The notes below the pieces were generated by a model. That model did no database searches, had not been told where the DNA came from, and saw only the letters and a program-made list of their open reading frames with translations. This document shows positions 44,834 to 53,000 of a DNA stretch of 64,000 nucleotides, in pieces (position 1 is the first letter of the stretch; each line of letters opens with the position of its first letter). The translations under genes and the position numbers were made by a program. The DNA is from DATAOG01 sp963757395. GTDB lineage: Bacteria; Pseudomonadota; Alphaproteobacteria; Geminicoccales; Geminicoccaceae. The stretch spans positions 186,001-250,000 of the forward strand of contig CAVWRK010000009.1 in assembly GCA_963757395.1 (NCBI GenBank). Reading direction: 5' to 3'.

Positions 44834-45055
44834 TTGGATTGCGACTTTAGCCTCGTTAGCAACGTAGTGCGCGACCTTTGGAGTGATGCGCCCCGCGAGT
44901 TCACGTCCCACGATAAATCAGGCAACCTGGTGAAGCCGATGTTTCGCAACTTGCTGGGATTGGCAAGTCTCATTGTCATAGCGTTCAGCCTCTTGTCGCT
45001 TGGCAGTCTTCGCCGCGAAGGGGCCACTGGATCGTTTGCATCAGCGCCAAGATAG
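44834..45055 (+). CDS. Doubtful short ORF with one membrane segment
   Basis: 73 residues: a hydrophilic start (MDCDFSLVSNVVRDLWSDAP), then one hydrophobic helix (FRNLLGLASLIVIAFSLLSL) and a basic tail. It lies between the two IS remnants and is locally less G/C-rich. There is no obvious ribosome-binding site and no family recognised; it may be a fragment cut by the IS3 element or spurious. Confidence 0.25.
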   Translation: MDCDFSLVSNVVRDLWSDAPREFTSHDKSGNLVKPMFRNLLGLASLIVIAFSLLSLGSLRREGATGSFASAPR

Positions 45056-45229
45056 GGCTGGTTGCAGAGGTCGTCTCGGGCGTCGCTGTGGTGAATGGCC
45101 TTACCCCGAAGTTAGGTCCATGGCGAAGGTGAGCCATTGACGTCGTAGCACGGGCCTGGCGCCGGGGCGAGCGCCGACGAGCAGCGCGGATCTTCGTCGA
45201 GTCCGGGGGCCGAGCCAGAGCGCGAACGG

Positions 45230-45600
45230 CTCCGGCGGTTGGCAGCCGAGCGCACCTGTGCGGTCGCTCGCGGTTGTTGTGTTGGCGCCAAATCTCGATG
45301 ACCCGGGCGGCCTCAGCAAGCGAACCGAACCAGTGTTGGTTCAGGAACTCGTACCGCAACCGGCCGATGAAGCTCCCCACGAACGCGTTCTGGATCGGCT
45401 TGCCGGGTCGGATGGAACGCAGCTGCACTCCGGTCCGCCGACCAAGCGAACAGCGCGCGGCCGGTGAACTCCGGACCGTTGTCCAAGACGATCTCCGCCG
45501 GCAGACCGTGACGTCAGGCGAGTCTCGTCGAGCAGGCGCACGACCCGCGTGCCGGCAATTGAGAGGCGTGGGCGCTGCCGATCGCGGTCGTGACCGACGC
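45230..45600 (-). mobile_element. IS3-family transposase (orfB-type) remnant
   Basis: In successive minus-strand frames: RLSIAGTRVVRLLDETR, LPAEIVLDNGPEFTGRALFA (the second DDE Asp), VQLRSIRPGKPIQNAFVGSF and RLRYEFLNQHWFGSLAEAAR with NNRERPH, the end of an IS3-type integrase domain. At least two frame changes; the N-terminal half and orfA are absent. In the IS3 DDE motif the last Glu position (NAFVGSF, normally VESF) is Gly, so it is inactive. Confidence 0.8.
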
Positions 45601-45620
45601 CGGTACGGGGCCGAGCATTT

Positions 45621-45960
45621 CTACCCTGCAGCGATGACGAGCACCGGCCGCCGCACTGCGGTCGGCGGCCCCCCACCCGACATCATGAAAGCCGTGTCCA
45701 TCTCCGGCCAGAGCATGCCGAGGGGATTGGCGCTCCATCGGGCGACCATGGCATCATCCCAGGCGGCTCCGAAAGCGCCGAAGAACGGCACGTAGGCCTC
45801 GTCGAGCGCCTCGCGGCCGGTAAACTGATAGCCGAACCGATAGAGTGGCCAGCTGCCGGTGGCGGTGACGGCCGTGATGCTGGTGCGCAGGCCGTCGACG
45901 TACTGCCGGACCTCATGGCCGTCCCAGACCCGGGCGCTCCGGGCTCGAGGTCGCCGACGG
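45621..45960 (-). other. Alternative-frame tail beyond cysA, unrecognised conserved-looking peptide
   Basis: In the frame ending at 45621 the sequence reads RVWDGHEVRQYVDGLRTSIT, AVTATGSWPLYRFGYQFTGR, EALDEAYVPFFGAFGAAWDD, AMVARWSANPLGMLWPEMDT. This is protein-like (aromatics, no arginine bias), unlike the cysA frame over the same bases. It may be a separate gene whose start was lost, or a true cysA-linked domain after a one-base shift near 45955. I do not recognise it. The IS3 remnant begins directly after it. Confidence 0.4.
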
Positions 45961-47005
45961 GGAACAGGCCGAACTCCTGCGGCCGGAGCACGACCGGGGC
46001 GCCGGGGCGCAGGTGGAGCGCGTCGAAGCGGCTCTTGGTCAGCTCGACCTCGACCGGGTGCCCCGCCTGGCCGACCCGGCAGACCAGCCGATAGGCGGGT
46101 CCGGTCGTCACCACCGACTCGAGCCGCGCCGGGATGCCGTCGGTGAAGCCGCGCGCCACCGCCAGATCCTGCGGCCGGACGAACAGGAGCGCCTCGCCCT
46201 CGCCGGCGGCGTGCCCGGCGGCGGCCGGCCAGCGCGCGCCCTCGAGCTCGATCCAGCCGCCCCGGACCCGGCACGGGATGCGGTTGGCGTTGCCCAGGAA
46301 CTCGTAGACGAACGGCGTCTGCGGATGATCGTAGATCGCGCGCGGCGAGCCCACCTGCTCGATCCGGCCGTCGCGCATGACAACGACCCGGTCGGCGAGC
46401 TCGAGCGCCTCCTCCTGGTCGTGGGTGACGAACACGCTGGTGAGCCCGAGCCGCTGGTGCAGCTCGCGCAGCCAGCGGCGGAGATCCTTGCGCACCTTGG
46501 CGTCGAGGGCGCCGAACGGCTCGTCGAGCAGCAAAATCCGGGGCTCGATCGCGAGCGCGCGGGCGAGCGCCACCCGCTGGCGCTGGCCGCCGGAGAGCTG
46601 GTTCGGGTAGCGGAAGGCGAGCCCGTCGAGCTGGACCAGGCGCAGGAGTTCTATGACGCGCGCGTCGATCAGGACCTCTGGCGGCCGCAGGCGGCGCGGC
46701 CGCACGCGCAGCCCGAAGGCGACGTTCTCGAACACGCTCATGTGCCGGAACAGCGCGTAGTGCTGGAAGACGAAGCCGACCTGGCGCTCGCGGGCGTCGC
46801 GCCCGACCACGTTCTCGCCCGCGAACCGGACCTCGCCGCCGTCGGGGAACTCGAGCCCGGCGATGATCCGCAGCAACGTCGTCTTGCCCGAGCCCGACGG
46901 GCCGAGCAGGGCGCAGAACTCGCCCTCGAGGACATCGAGGGTGACGCCATGCAGCGCGGCGCAGGTGCCGAAGGTCTTGGTCAGATCACGGATCTCGACG
47001 CGCAT
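45683..47005 (-). CDS. cysA: Sulfate/thiosulfate ABC transporter ATP-binding protein CysA, 3' end disturbed
   Basis: From ATG 47005 (GAGGAG upstream): VEIRDLTKTFGTCAALHGV, Walker A GPSGSGKTT, NQLSGGQRQRVALARALAIE, Walker B ILLLDEPFGALDAK and switch VTHDQEEALELADRV; then a TOBE-type regulatory part to GLFPVGDLEPG (about 45960). After that the frame turns into Ser/Pro/Arg-rich sequence ending at 45683, while another frame looks protein-like. So a frameshift probably lies near 45955. Energises the CysT-CysW permease. Last gene of the sulfate operon, abutting an IS3 remnant. Confidence 0.88.
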   Translation of the reverse strand: MRVEIRDLTKTFGTCAALHGVTLDVLEGEFCALLGPSGSGKTTLLRIIAGLEFPDGGEVRFAGENVVGRDARERQVGFVFQHYALFRHMSVFENVAFGLRVRPRRLRPPEVLIDARVIELLRLVQLDGLAFRYPNQLSGGQRQRVALARALAIEPRILLLDEPFGALDAKVRKDLRRWLRELHQRLGLTSVFVTHDQEEALELADRVVVMRDGRIEQVGSPRAIYDHPQTPFVYEFLGNANRIPCRVRGGWIELEGARWPAAAGHAAGEGEALLFVRPQDLAVARGFTDGIPARLESVVTTGPAYRLVCRVGQAGHPVEVELTKSRFDALHLRPGAPVVLRPQEFGLFPVGDLEPGAPGSGTAMRSGSTSTACAPASRPSPPPAAGHSIGSAISLPAARRSTRPTCRSSALSEPPGMMPWSPDGAPIPSACSGRRWTRLS

Positions 47006-47019
47006 GATGATCTCCTCGG

Positions 47020-47880
47020 CTAGCCTTCGAACGCGCACGCGCGCTCCGCCCGCCACTCGAGGGCGAGCTTGAGCGCGGGCGTCAGCAGAGCCAGCAGGGT
47101 GAGCAGGGAGGCGACCGCGAAGGCGGCGACGAAGTCGTATTCGTTGTAGAGGATCTCGACGTGCAGCGGCAGGGTGTCGGTGAGGCCCCGGATGTGACCG
47201 GAGACCACCGAGACCGCACCGAATTCGCCCATCGCCCGGGCGTTGCAGAGCAGCACGCCGTAGAGCAGGCCCCATTTCACGTTCGGCAGGGTCACCCGCC
47301 AGAGGATCTGCAGGCCGCCGGCCCCCAGCATGCGCGCGGCCTCCTCCTCCTCGGTGCCCTGCTCCTGCATGAGCGGGATCAGCTCTCTGGCGACGAACGG
47401 GACGGTCACGAAGATGGTCGCGAGCACGATCCCTGGCAGGGCGAAGATGATCTTGATGCCGTGGCCGTCGAGCCAGGGGCCGAACAGGCCCTGCGCGCCG
47501 AACAGCAGCACGTAGATCAGGCCCGAGATCACCGGCGAGACCGAGAACGGCAGATCGATGAGCGTGGTCAGCAGGCTCTTGCCGCGGAACTCGAACTTGG
47601 CGATCGCCCAGGCGGCGGCGATGCCGAAGACCAGGTTGAGGGGCACGGCTGTGGCCGCGACCAGGAGCGTGAGCCGGATCGCGGCCACCGCATCGGGCTC
47701 GGTGATGCCGGCGAGATAGGCGCCGAACCCCTGGCGGAGCGCCTCGACGAACACCGCGAGCAGCGGCAACAGGAGGAAAACCCCAAGGAAGGCGAGCGCG
47801 CCCCCGATCAGCAGACCGCGCACGCCGGGCCGGTCGACCGTGACGATTCGTGCCGGAGAGAGGCTGGCCGAAGCGAGCAT
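47020..47880 (-). CDS. cysW: Sulfate ABC transporter permease CysW
   Basis: 286 residues with six membrane helices. The CysW features are DLPFSVSPVISGLIYVLLFG, LATIFVTVPFVARELIPLMQ and the coupling loop EEEEAARMLGAGGLQILWRV, then NARAMGEFGAVSVVSGHIRG and the YNEYDFVAAFAVAS helix. It pairs with CysT to form the sulfate channel. 14 bases separate it from cysA. Length and motifs are normal. Confidence 0.93.
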   Translation of the reverse strand: MLASASLSPARIVTVDRPGVRGLLIGGALAFLGVFLLLPLLAVFVEALRQGFGAYLAGITEPDAVAAIRLTLLVAATAVPLNLVFGIAAAWAIAKFEFRGKSLLTTLIDLPFSVSPVISGLIYVLLFGAQGLFGPWLDGHGIKIIFALPGIVLATIFVTVPFVARELIPLMQEQGTEEEEAARMLGAGGLQILWRVTLPNVKWGLLYGVLLCNARAMGEFGAVSVVSGHIRGLTDTLPLHVEILYNEYDFVAAFAVASLLTLLALLTPALKLALEWRAERACAFEG

Positions 47881-47896
47881 GAGGCGTCCTCCGAAC

Positions 47897-48727
47897 TCAG
47901 GCGCTTCGTGCGCGCGCCCAGCGCTGCAGCAGGTTGATCGCGAGCAGCAGGAGGAAGGCGGCGACGAGCATGGCGGTCCCCACCACGGTCGCGCCGACGT
48001 AATCGTATTGCTCGAGCTTGATCACGATCAGCAGCGGCACGATCTCGGAGACCATCGGCATGTTGCCGGCGATGAAGATCACCGAGCCGTACTCGCCGAG
48101 CCCCCTTGCAAAGGCGAGCGCGAAGCCGGTCAGCAGGGCCGGCAGGATCGCCGGCAGGATCACCCGCCGGAACGCCTGCCAGCGGCGGGCGCCGAGCGTC
48201 GCGGCCGCCTCCTCGACCTCGGGGTCGAGGTCCTGCAGCACCGGCTCGACCGTGCGCACGACGAACGGCAGGCCGACGAAGATCAGGGCGACCACGATCC
48301 CGAGCGGGGTGAACGCGACCTTGAGGCCGAGCGGCTCCAGCAACGGGCCGAGCCAGCCGTTGCCGGCGTAGATCGCGGAGAGCGCGATGCCGGCGACCGC
48401 GGTCGGCAGCGCGAACGGCAGGTCGATCAACGAGTCGGCGATCCGCTGGCCGGCAAAGCGGTAGCGGACCATGACCCAGGCGACGATCAGGCCGAACGCG
48501 GCGTTGACCGCGGCCGCGGCGAGCGCGGTCGTGAAGCTGACCCGGAAGGCCGCGAGCACCCGCGGCGAGGCGAGGATCGGCCAGATCCCGGCGCCGGCGC
48601 CCGCGGCTTTGAGCACCAGGGCGGCGAGCGGGATCAGCACGATCAGCCCGAGCCAGGTCAGCGTGAAGCCGAGCGTCAGCCCGAACCCGGGCAGGACGCT
48701 CGGCTGCTTCAAACGCAGCGCGTGCAC
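47897..48727 (-). CDS. cysT: Sulfate ABC transporter permease CysT (CysU)
   Basis: 276 residues, six membrane helices: VLPGFGLTLGFTLTWLGLIV at the start, DLPFALPTAVAGIALSAIYA, FVGLPFVVRTVEPVLQDLDP with coupling loop EVEEAAATLGARRWQAFRRV, and FARGLGEYGSVIFIAGNMPM. Typical CysT length. Located between sbp and cysW, 9 and 16 bases from each, all on the minus strand, so one transcript. Confidence 0.94.
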   Translation of the reverse strand: MHALRLKQPSVLPGFGLTLGFTLTWLGLIVLIPLAALVLKAAGAGAGIWPILASPRVLAAFRVSFTTALAAAAVNAAFGLIVAWVMVRYRFAGQRIADSLIDLPFALPTAVAGIALSAIYAGNGWLGPLLEPLGLKVAFTPLGIVVALIFVGLPFVVRTVEPVLQDLDPEVEEAAATLGARRWQAFRRVILPAILPALLTGFALAFARGLGEYGSVIFIAGNMPMVSEIVPLLIVIKLEQYDYVGATVVGTAMLVAAFLLLLAINLLQRWARARSA

Positions 48728-48736
48728 GGGGCAGGC

Positions 48737-49753
48737 CTATTGTGTGGCGATCTGGTCGAACACGCCGCCGTCGGCGAAGTGACGCTTCTGCGCCTGCTGC
48801 CAGCCGCCGAACACCTGGTCGACGGTGATCAGCTCGATTTTGGGGAAGCGCGCGAGGTCGGCGGGCTCGGCGGCCTCCGGATGGATCGGCCGGTAGTAGT
48901 GCCTGGCGGCCACGCGCTGGCCGGCCGGCGAATAGAGATACTCGAGATAGGCCTCCGCGACCTTGCGGGTGCCGTACTTGTCGACCACGTGATCGACCAG
49001 TGCCACCGGCGGCTCGGCCCGGATGCTCTGCGAGGGCACGACAATCTCGAACTCGCCCTGGCCGAGCTCCTGGAGCGCGAGGAAGGCTTCATTTTCCCAG
49101 GCCAGGAGCACGTCGCCGATGCGGCGCTGGCCGAAGGTCGTGGTCGCGCCGCGGGCGCCCGTGTCGAGCACCGGCACGTGCTTGTAGAGCTCGGCGACGA
49201 ACTTTTGCGCCTGGGGGTCGCTTGCGCCCGGCTGGCGGAGCGCCCAGCCCCAGGCGGCGAGGTAGTTCCAGCGGGCGCCGCCCGAGGTCTTGGGGTTGGG
49301 GGTGACCACCTGAACGCCGTCGTGGGTGAGGTCGCCCCAGTCCTTGATGCCCTTGGGGTTGCCCTTGCGCACCAGGAACACGATCGTCGAGGTGTAGGGC
49401 GCGCTGTTGTTCGGCAGGCGCGACTGCCAGCCCTTGGGCAGCCAGCCGGTGCGCTCGGCGATCGCGTCGATGTCGTAGGCCAGCGCCAGGCTCAGGACGT
49501 GGGCCTCGAGGCCATCGATCACCGCGCGCGCCTGCTTGCCGGAGCCGCCATGGGACATCTGCACGGTCACGCCCTCGCCGCCCTGCTGCTGCCAGTGCTC
49601 GGCGAAGGCGGCGTTGAAGTCCTTGTAGAGTTCGCGGGTCGGATCGTAGGACACGTTGAGCAGCGTCGTGTCGGCGCGCGCGCGGTGCGACCGCAGGGCG
49701 CCCACGGCCAGTGACGTGCCCCCGATCAGGGCCAGGGCGTCGCGTCGTCGCAT
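48737..49753 (-). CDS. sbp: Periplasmic sulfate-binding protein
   Basis: 338 residues with an N-terminal signal containing RRRDALALIGGTSLAVGALR (Tat-like). The mature part starts LLNVSYDPTRELYKDFNAAF, then QMSHGGSGKQARAVIDGLEA and DVLLAWENEAFLAL, and ends FGGWQQAQKRHFADGGVFDQ, all hallmarks of Sbp/CysP. First gene of sbp-cysT-cysW-cysA. A perfect dyad at 49808-49826 lies about 55 bases upstream of the start and may be its operator. Confidence 0.94.
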   Translation of the reverse strand: MRRRDALALIGGTSLAVGALRSHRARADTTLLNVSYDPTRELYKDFNAAFAEHWQQQGGEGVTVQMSHGGSGKQARAVIDGLEAHVLSLALAYDIDAIAERTGWLPKGWQSRLPNNSAPYTSTIVFLVRKGNPKGIKDWGDLTHDGVQVVTPNPKTSGGARWNYLAAWGWALRQPGASDPQAQKFVAELYKHVPVLDTGARGATTTFGQRRIGDVLLAWENEAFLALQELGQGEFEIVVPSQSIRAEPPVALVDHVVDKYGTRKVAEAYLEYLYSPAGQRVAARHYYRPIHPEAAEPADLARFPKIELITVDQVFGGWQQAQKRHFADGGVFDQIATQ

Positions 49754-49807
49754 TGGAGCCTCCGGCTGGTTGTCGACGGAGCAGCGTTAGCCTACTTAAC
49801 CGACATT

Positions 49808-49826
49808 GTCTACCCACTTAGTAGAC
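49808..49826. promoter_or_regulatory. Candidate operator upstream of the sulfate operon
   Basis: A perfect inverted repeat GTCTAC-ccactta-GTAGAC within a short A/T-rich stretch, upstream of sbp. The Rrf2 regulator gene lies next upstream on the same strand, so it is the obvious candidate binder; this is inference. Confidence 0.5.
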
Positions 49827-49947
49827 TATCAATGCCAACGCCACCCAGACGGTTCCATCCAAGGCTTGCCAGGAGAGCGGGGGGGTCGGGATCCGCGGGC
49901 GGGGGGCGCTCGCCAGGCGGGCGGCGCCGAACGGTATCGCTCGCGCC

Positions 49948-50424
49948 TCAGGCGACCTCCTGCCGGCCGGTCGCGGCCGCCGGTCGCGTGCTGCCGGGCG
50001 CATCGAGAGACCTGCCGGCGAGCGCATCGGCGAGGGTCGTCCGATCGAGGATCTCACTCGTCAGCTGATGGGTGCGCGCGAACACCCGGCGGATCGCGCA
50101 GCTCGCCTCGCCCGGGCAATCGTCGCACCGCCGATACGCCATCTTGCTGAGGCAGGGCAGCGGCGCGAGCGGACCGTCGATGATCCGCACCACCTGCCCG
50201 AACGAGATCTCGTTGGCCGGCTTGAGCAGGCCGTAGCCCCCATGCCGGCCGCGCCAGCTCTGCACCAGGCCGTGGTGCTTGAGATCGAGCAGGATCTGCT
50301 CCAGGAACTTCTTGGGCAGGTTGTGACGCTCGGCGACCTCCGAGATCAGCAGCGCCCGATCGTCGCCCGCCTCGGCCAGGGCCAGAAGGGCGCGGAGCGC
50401 GTATTTCGCTTTTTGCGAGAGCAT
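49948..50424 (-). CDS. Rrf2-family transcriptional regulator with cysteine cluster
   Basis: 158 residues from ATG 50424: MLSQKAKYALRALLALAEAG, LISEVAERHNLPKKFLEQIL, LVQSWRGRHGGYGLLKPANE form the winged helix-turn-helix. The cysteines in PCLSKMAYRRCDDCPGEASC (four Cys) resemble the Fe-S ligand set of IscR/NsrR-type members. Its position directly upstream of the sulfate operon, and beside an SLC13 permease, suggests control of sulfur assimilation in response to Fe-S or cysteine status. The C-terminal 25 residues are disordered. Confidence 0.88.
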   Translation of the reverse strand: MLSQKAKYALRALLALAEAGDDRALLISEVAERHNLPKKFLEQILLDLKHHGLVQSWRGRHGGYGLLKPANEISFGQVVRIIDGPLAPLPCLSKMAYRRCDDCPGEASCAIRRVFARTHQLTSEILDRTTLADALAGRSLDAPGSTRPAAATGRQEVA

Positions 50425-50493
50425 GTGGGAAAGCCGTCCTTCAGGCCGCGCGCACGGCAGATGGTCCGCGCACTTGCGGGCAGCATAATCTCT

Positions 50494-50515
50494 ACCGATG
50501 GAATAGGAAATCGGT
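50494..50515. promoter_or_regulatory. Candidate autoregulatory dyad upstream of the Rrf2 gene
   Basis: A perfect inverted repeat ACCGAT-ggaataggaa-ATCGGT, 70 bases upstream of the Rrf2 start, inside a locally A/T-rich stretch. Rrf2 proteins often repress their own promoters through dyads of this size. Its sequence differs from the dyad before sbp. Confidence 0.45.
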
Positions 50516-50657
50516 GGATTGCCAGAAACTGTAGCGCTGGCGCAACAAGGCGCGAGCAACCGACGCAACCTGCACCTGCCTTGAGGCCGAAGCAGACCCG
50601 GGAAAACCCGAAGTCCGGCCATGTGACCTTGATGCAACCGCGTGCGGCCTGAGCCGG

Positions 50658-52433
50658 TCAGAACCGCCAGACCAGCGGAATCATCAGCAGCGCTACCGCG
50701 ACCACGATCACCTCGAGCCCCAGCCCGACCCGCCAGTAATCGCCGAAGCGATAGCCGCCGGGCCCCAGGACGATCGTGTTGTTGTGGTGGCCGAACGGGG
50801 TCAGGAAGTCGCACGAGGCGCCGATGGCGACCGCGATCAGGAAGGCGTCCGGCGAGATCTGCATGCGTGTGGCGATGCCGATCACGATCGGCGCCATGAT
50901 CACGACGGTCGCGGCGTTGTTGAGCACGGGCGTGATCGCCATGGTCATCAGCAGGACGGCGCCGAGCATGACGAGCGGGCCCACATCCCCTGAGATCATC
51001 AGGATGCTGCCGGCCAGCAGCTGGGCGGCGCCCGTGTCCTGAAGGGCATCGCCGAGCGGGATCATCGCCCCCAGCAGCACGATCACCGGCCAGTCGATGC
51101 TCTCGTAGACCTGAGCCGGGCGGATCACGCGCAGCAGCACCATGGCGACGACCACCAGCGTGAAGGCGGCCGCCGCCGGCAGGATGCCCGAGGCGGCGGC
51201 GGCGACCCCGGCCGCGAACAGGCCGACCGGCAGGGCGACCCGCCTGGGCTCCAACGCCAGCGGCCGCCTTTCCAGCGGCAGGCAGCCGAGATCGGCGAGC
51301 GCGGCGCGCACCCGGGCCGGCTCGCCCTCCAGCAGGAGAACATCGCCGGTGCCGAGAGTGGCGTCGCGAAGGCGTCCTTCGAACCGGCGGCCCTGACGCG
51401 CTGCGGCCACCAGGCTGACGCCGTAACGTCGCCTCAGATCGAGCGAAAGCGGGCTGCTCCCCTGCACCATGGCGTTCGGCAGCACCACGGCCTCGACCAG
51501 ATCGAGCCCGGCGGCGGCCGGCTGCGCCGCGGGCTTGTCGCGCTCGACGAGTTCCAGCTGATCGGCTTCGACCGTGCTCGCCAGAGCCGCCGTATCGGCC
51601 TGCAGCAGCAGGATGTCACCGGCCTGCAGGACGGCGGCCCCGGTTTGGCCGAACAGGCGGCGGCCCGCGCGGACGACGCCAAGCACGTCGGCGTTTCGGC
51701 TCGACTGGTAGTGCGCGACCTCAAGACCGATGACCGGCGACGACGGGGCGACGCGCGCCTCGGTGACGTAGTCCCGGATTTCGAACGCGTCCTCCTCCCC
51801 GGTCGGTCCGATCCGTGCCGGCAGCAGGCGCCAGCCGATCAGCAGGAGATAGGCAAGGCCCGCCGTCGCGACGGCGAGACCCGTGGGCGCGAAGTCGAAC
51901 AGCAGAAAGCGGTGGCCGGTTGCTTCGCCTCGGAACGCCGAGATGAGAAGGTTCGGCGGCGTTCCGATCAGGGTCGTCATGCCGCCGAGCAGGGTCGCGA
52001 ACGACAGCGGCATGAGCAGCCGGCCCGGCGCATATCGGTGGCGGCGCGCCGTCGACAGAGCCGCGGGCATCAGAAGTGCCAGCGCCCCGACGTTGTTCAT
52101 GAAGCCGGACAGCAAGGCACCTAGCACGCAGAACGTGGCGAGGTGCAACGACTGCGCGCTGCTGGCCCCGATCAGCTTGCCGGCGAGGGCGTCGATCGCA
52201 CCGGAGCGCGTCAGCGTACGACTGATCACGAGCACCGCGGCGACGGTGATCACCGCCGGGTTGCTGAACCCGGCAAAGGCCGCCTCCGGCTCGATCAGCC
52301 CGAGCAGGACGCAGACCATCAGGCTGGTCATCGCGACCACGTCGTAGCGCCAGCGGTCCCACACGAAGACCGCCAGGGCACCCGCCAGCACGGCCAGGAT
52401 CGCGGCTTGTTCCCAGGTCATCACGCATCGCAC
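50658..52433 (-). CDS. SLC13/DASS-family permease with two RCK_C domains
   Basis: 591 residues: N-terminal membrane helices (to about 210), two TrkA-C-like cytosolic modules (about 220-400; VLQAGDILLLQAD and LGTGDVLLLEGEP mark their ends), then more helices. SLC13 signatures are SGFMNNVGALALLMPAALS, TLIGTPPNLLISAFRG, VLNNAATVVIMAPIVIGIAT and FLTPFGHHNNTIVLGPGGY. Relatives transport sulfate or carboxylates with sodium; the neighbouring sulfate genes favour sulfate. The start could also be the Met at 52421 (MTWEQAAIL). Intact. Confidence 0.88.
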   Translation of the reverse strand: MRCVMTWEQAAILAVLAGALAVFVWDRWRYDVVAMTSLMVCVLLGLIEPEAAFAGFSNPAVITVAAVLVISRTLTRSGAIDALAGKLIGASSAQSLHLATFCVLGALLSGFMNNVGALALLMPAALSTARRHRYAPGRLLMPLSFATLLGGMTTLIGTPPNLLISAFRGEATGHRFLLFDFAPTGLAVATAGLAYLLLIGWRLLPARIGPTGEEDAFEIRDYVTEARVAPSSPVIGLEVAHYQSSRNADVLGVVRAGRRLFGQTGAAVLQAGDILLLQADTAALASTVEADQLELVERDKPAAQPAAAGLDLVEAVVLPNAMVQGSSPLSLDLRRRYGVSLVAAARQGRRFEGRLRDATLGTGDVLLLEGEPARVRAALADLGCLPLERRPLALEPRRVALPVGLFAAGVAAAASGILPAAAAFTLVVVAMVLLRVIRPAQVYESIDWPVIVLLGAMIPLGDALQDTGAAQLLAGSILMISGDVGPLVMLGAVLLMTMAITPVLNNAATVVIMAPIVIGIATRMQISPDAFLIAVAIGASCDFLTPFGHHNNTIVLGPGGYRFGDYWRVGLGLEVIVVAVALLMIPLVWRF

Positions 52434-52662
52434 AAGTAGCCTCGGTCAGCGGTATGGTGCCACGGGCGCCCGCGCAGGGGCAGACGGCTCGCGGCCTGCC
52501 CGCCAGGCTCGCCCGAAATGGCGGTATGATCACGGCACAACCGGCACCGAGCCGAGCCCGATGGACTGGCGCGAGCGCATCAGCGCCGACCCGGCCGTCT
52601 GCCACGCCAGGCGTGCATCAAGGGCCCGCGAATGCGGTCGCGCCGCGGCGACCCGCGCGTCG

Positions 52663-52860
52663 TCATTGCGGCAGACGGAACGTCGTGATCACGTTGCGGC
52701 CGTCGCGCTGCTCGTAGACATTAGGTGACCTGCTGACCGACCTTGGGGGACGGGATCTCGCTGTTGAGCGCCATGTAGATCGTCTGGCCATTGATCTTGA
52801 TGACGCCGGTGCCCTCGTGGACCAACTCCACGTTACCGGTGATCACGTGCTCCGGTGCGG
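52663..52860 (-). pseudogene. Fragment of a small secreted-type protein, frameshifted
   Basis: The frame ending at 52721 reads EHVITGNVELVHEGTGVIKI, NGQTIYMALNSEIPSPKVGQ, QVT and then stops; a second frame continues VYEQRDGRNVITTFRLPQ to a stop at 52663. Together they form a small beta-barrel-like domain. No signal peptide or start can be placed upstream, where the sequence is Ala/Ser/Pro-rich. I do not recognise the family. Lies between the SLC13 and beta-propeller genes. Confidence 0.5.
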
Positions 52861-53000
52861 GGCTGGCGCTCTGTGCCGGGCTCGCCTGATCCGCTCCGGC
52901 AGCGGTCGCGGCCGGTGTGCTCCTTCGGTATCGCCCGCCGGCCCCGCCGGCGGGCGTCTCGCAGGGGGTCCCGGTCGAGCCCCGCCGGCCGGGCCGGGGG

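Noticed and set aside
47840..49714. A 624-codon plus-strand frame
   Set aside because: Antisense of cysT and sbp, both well-supported.
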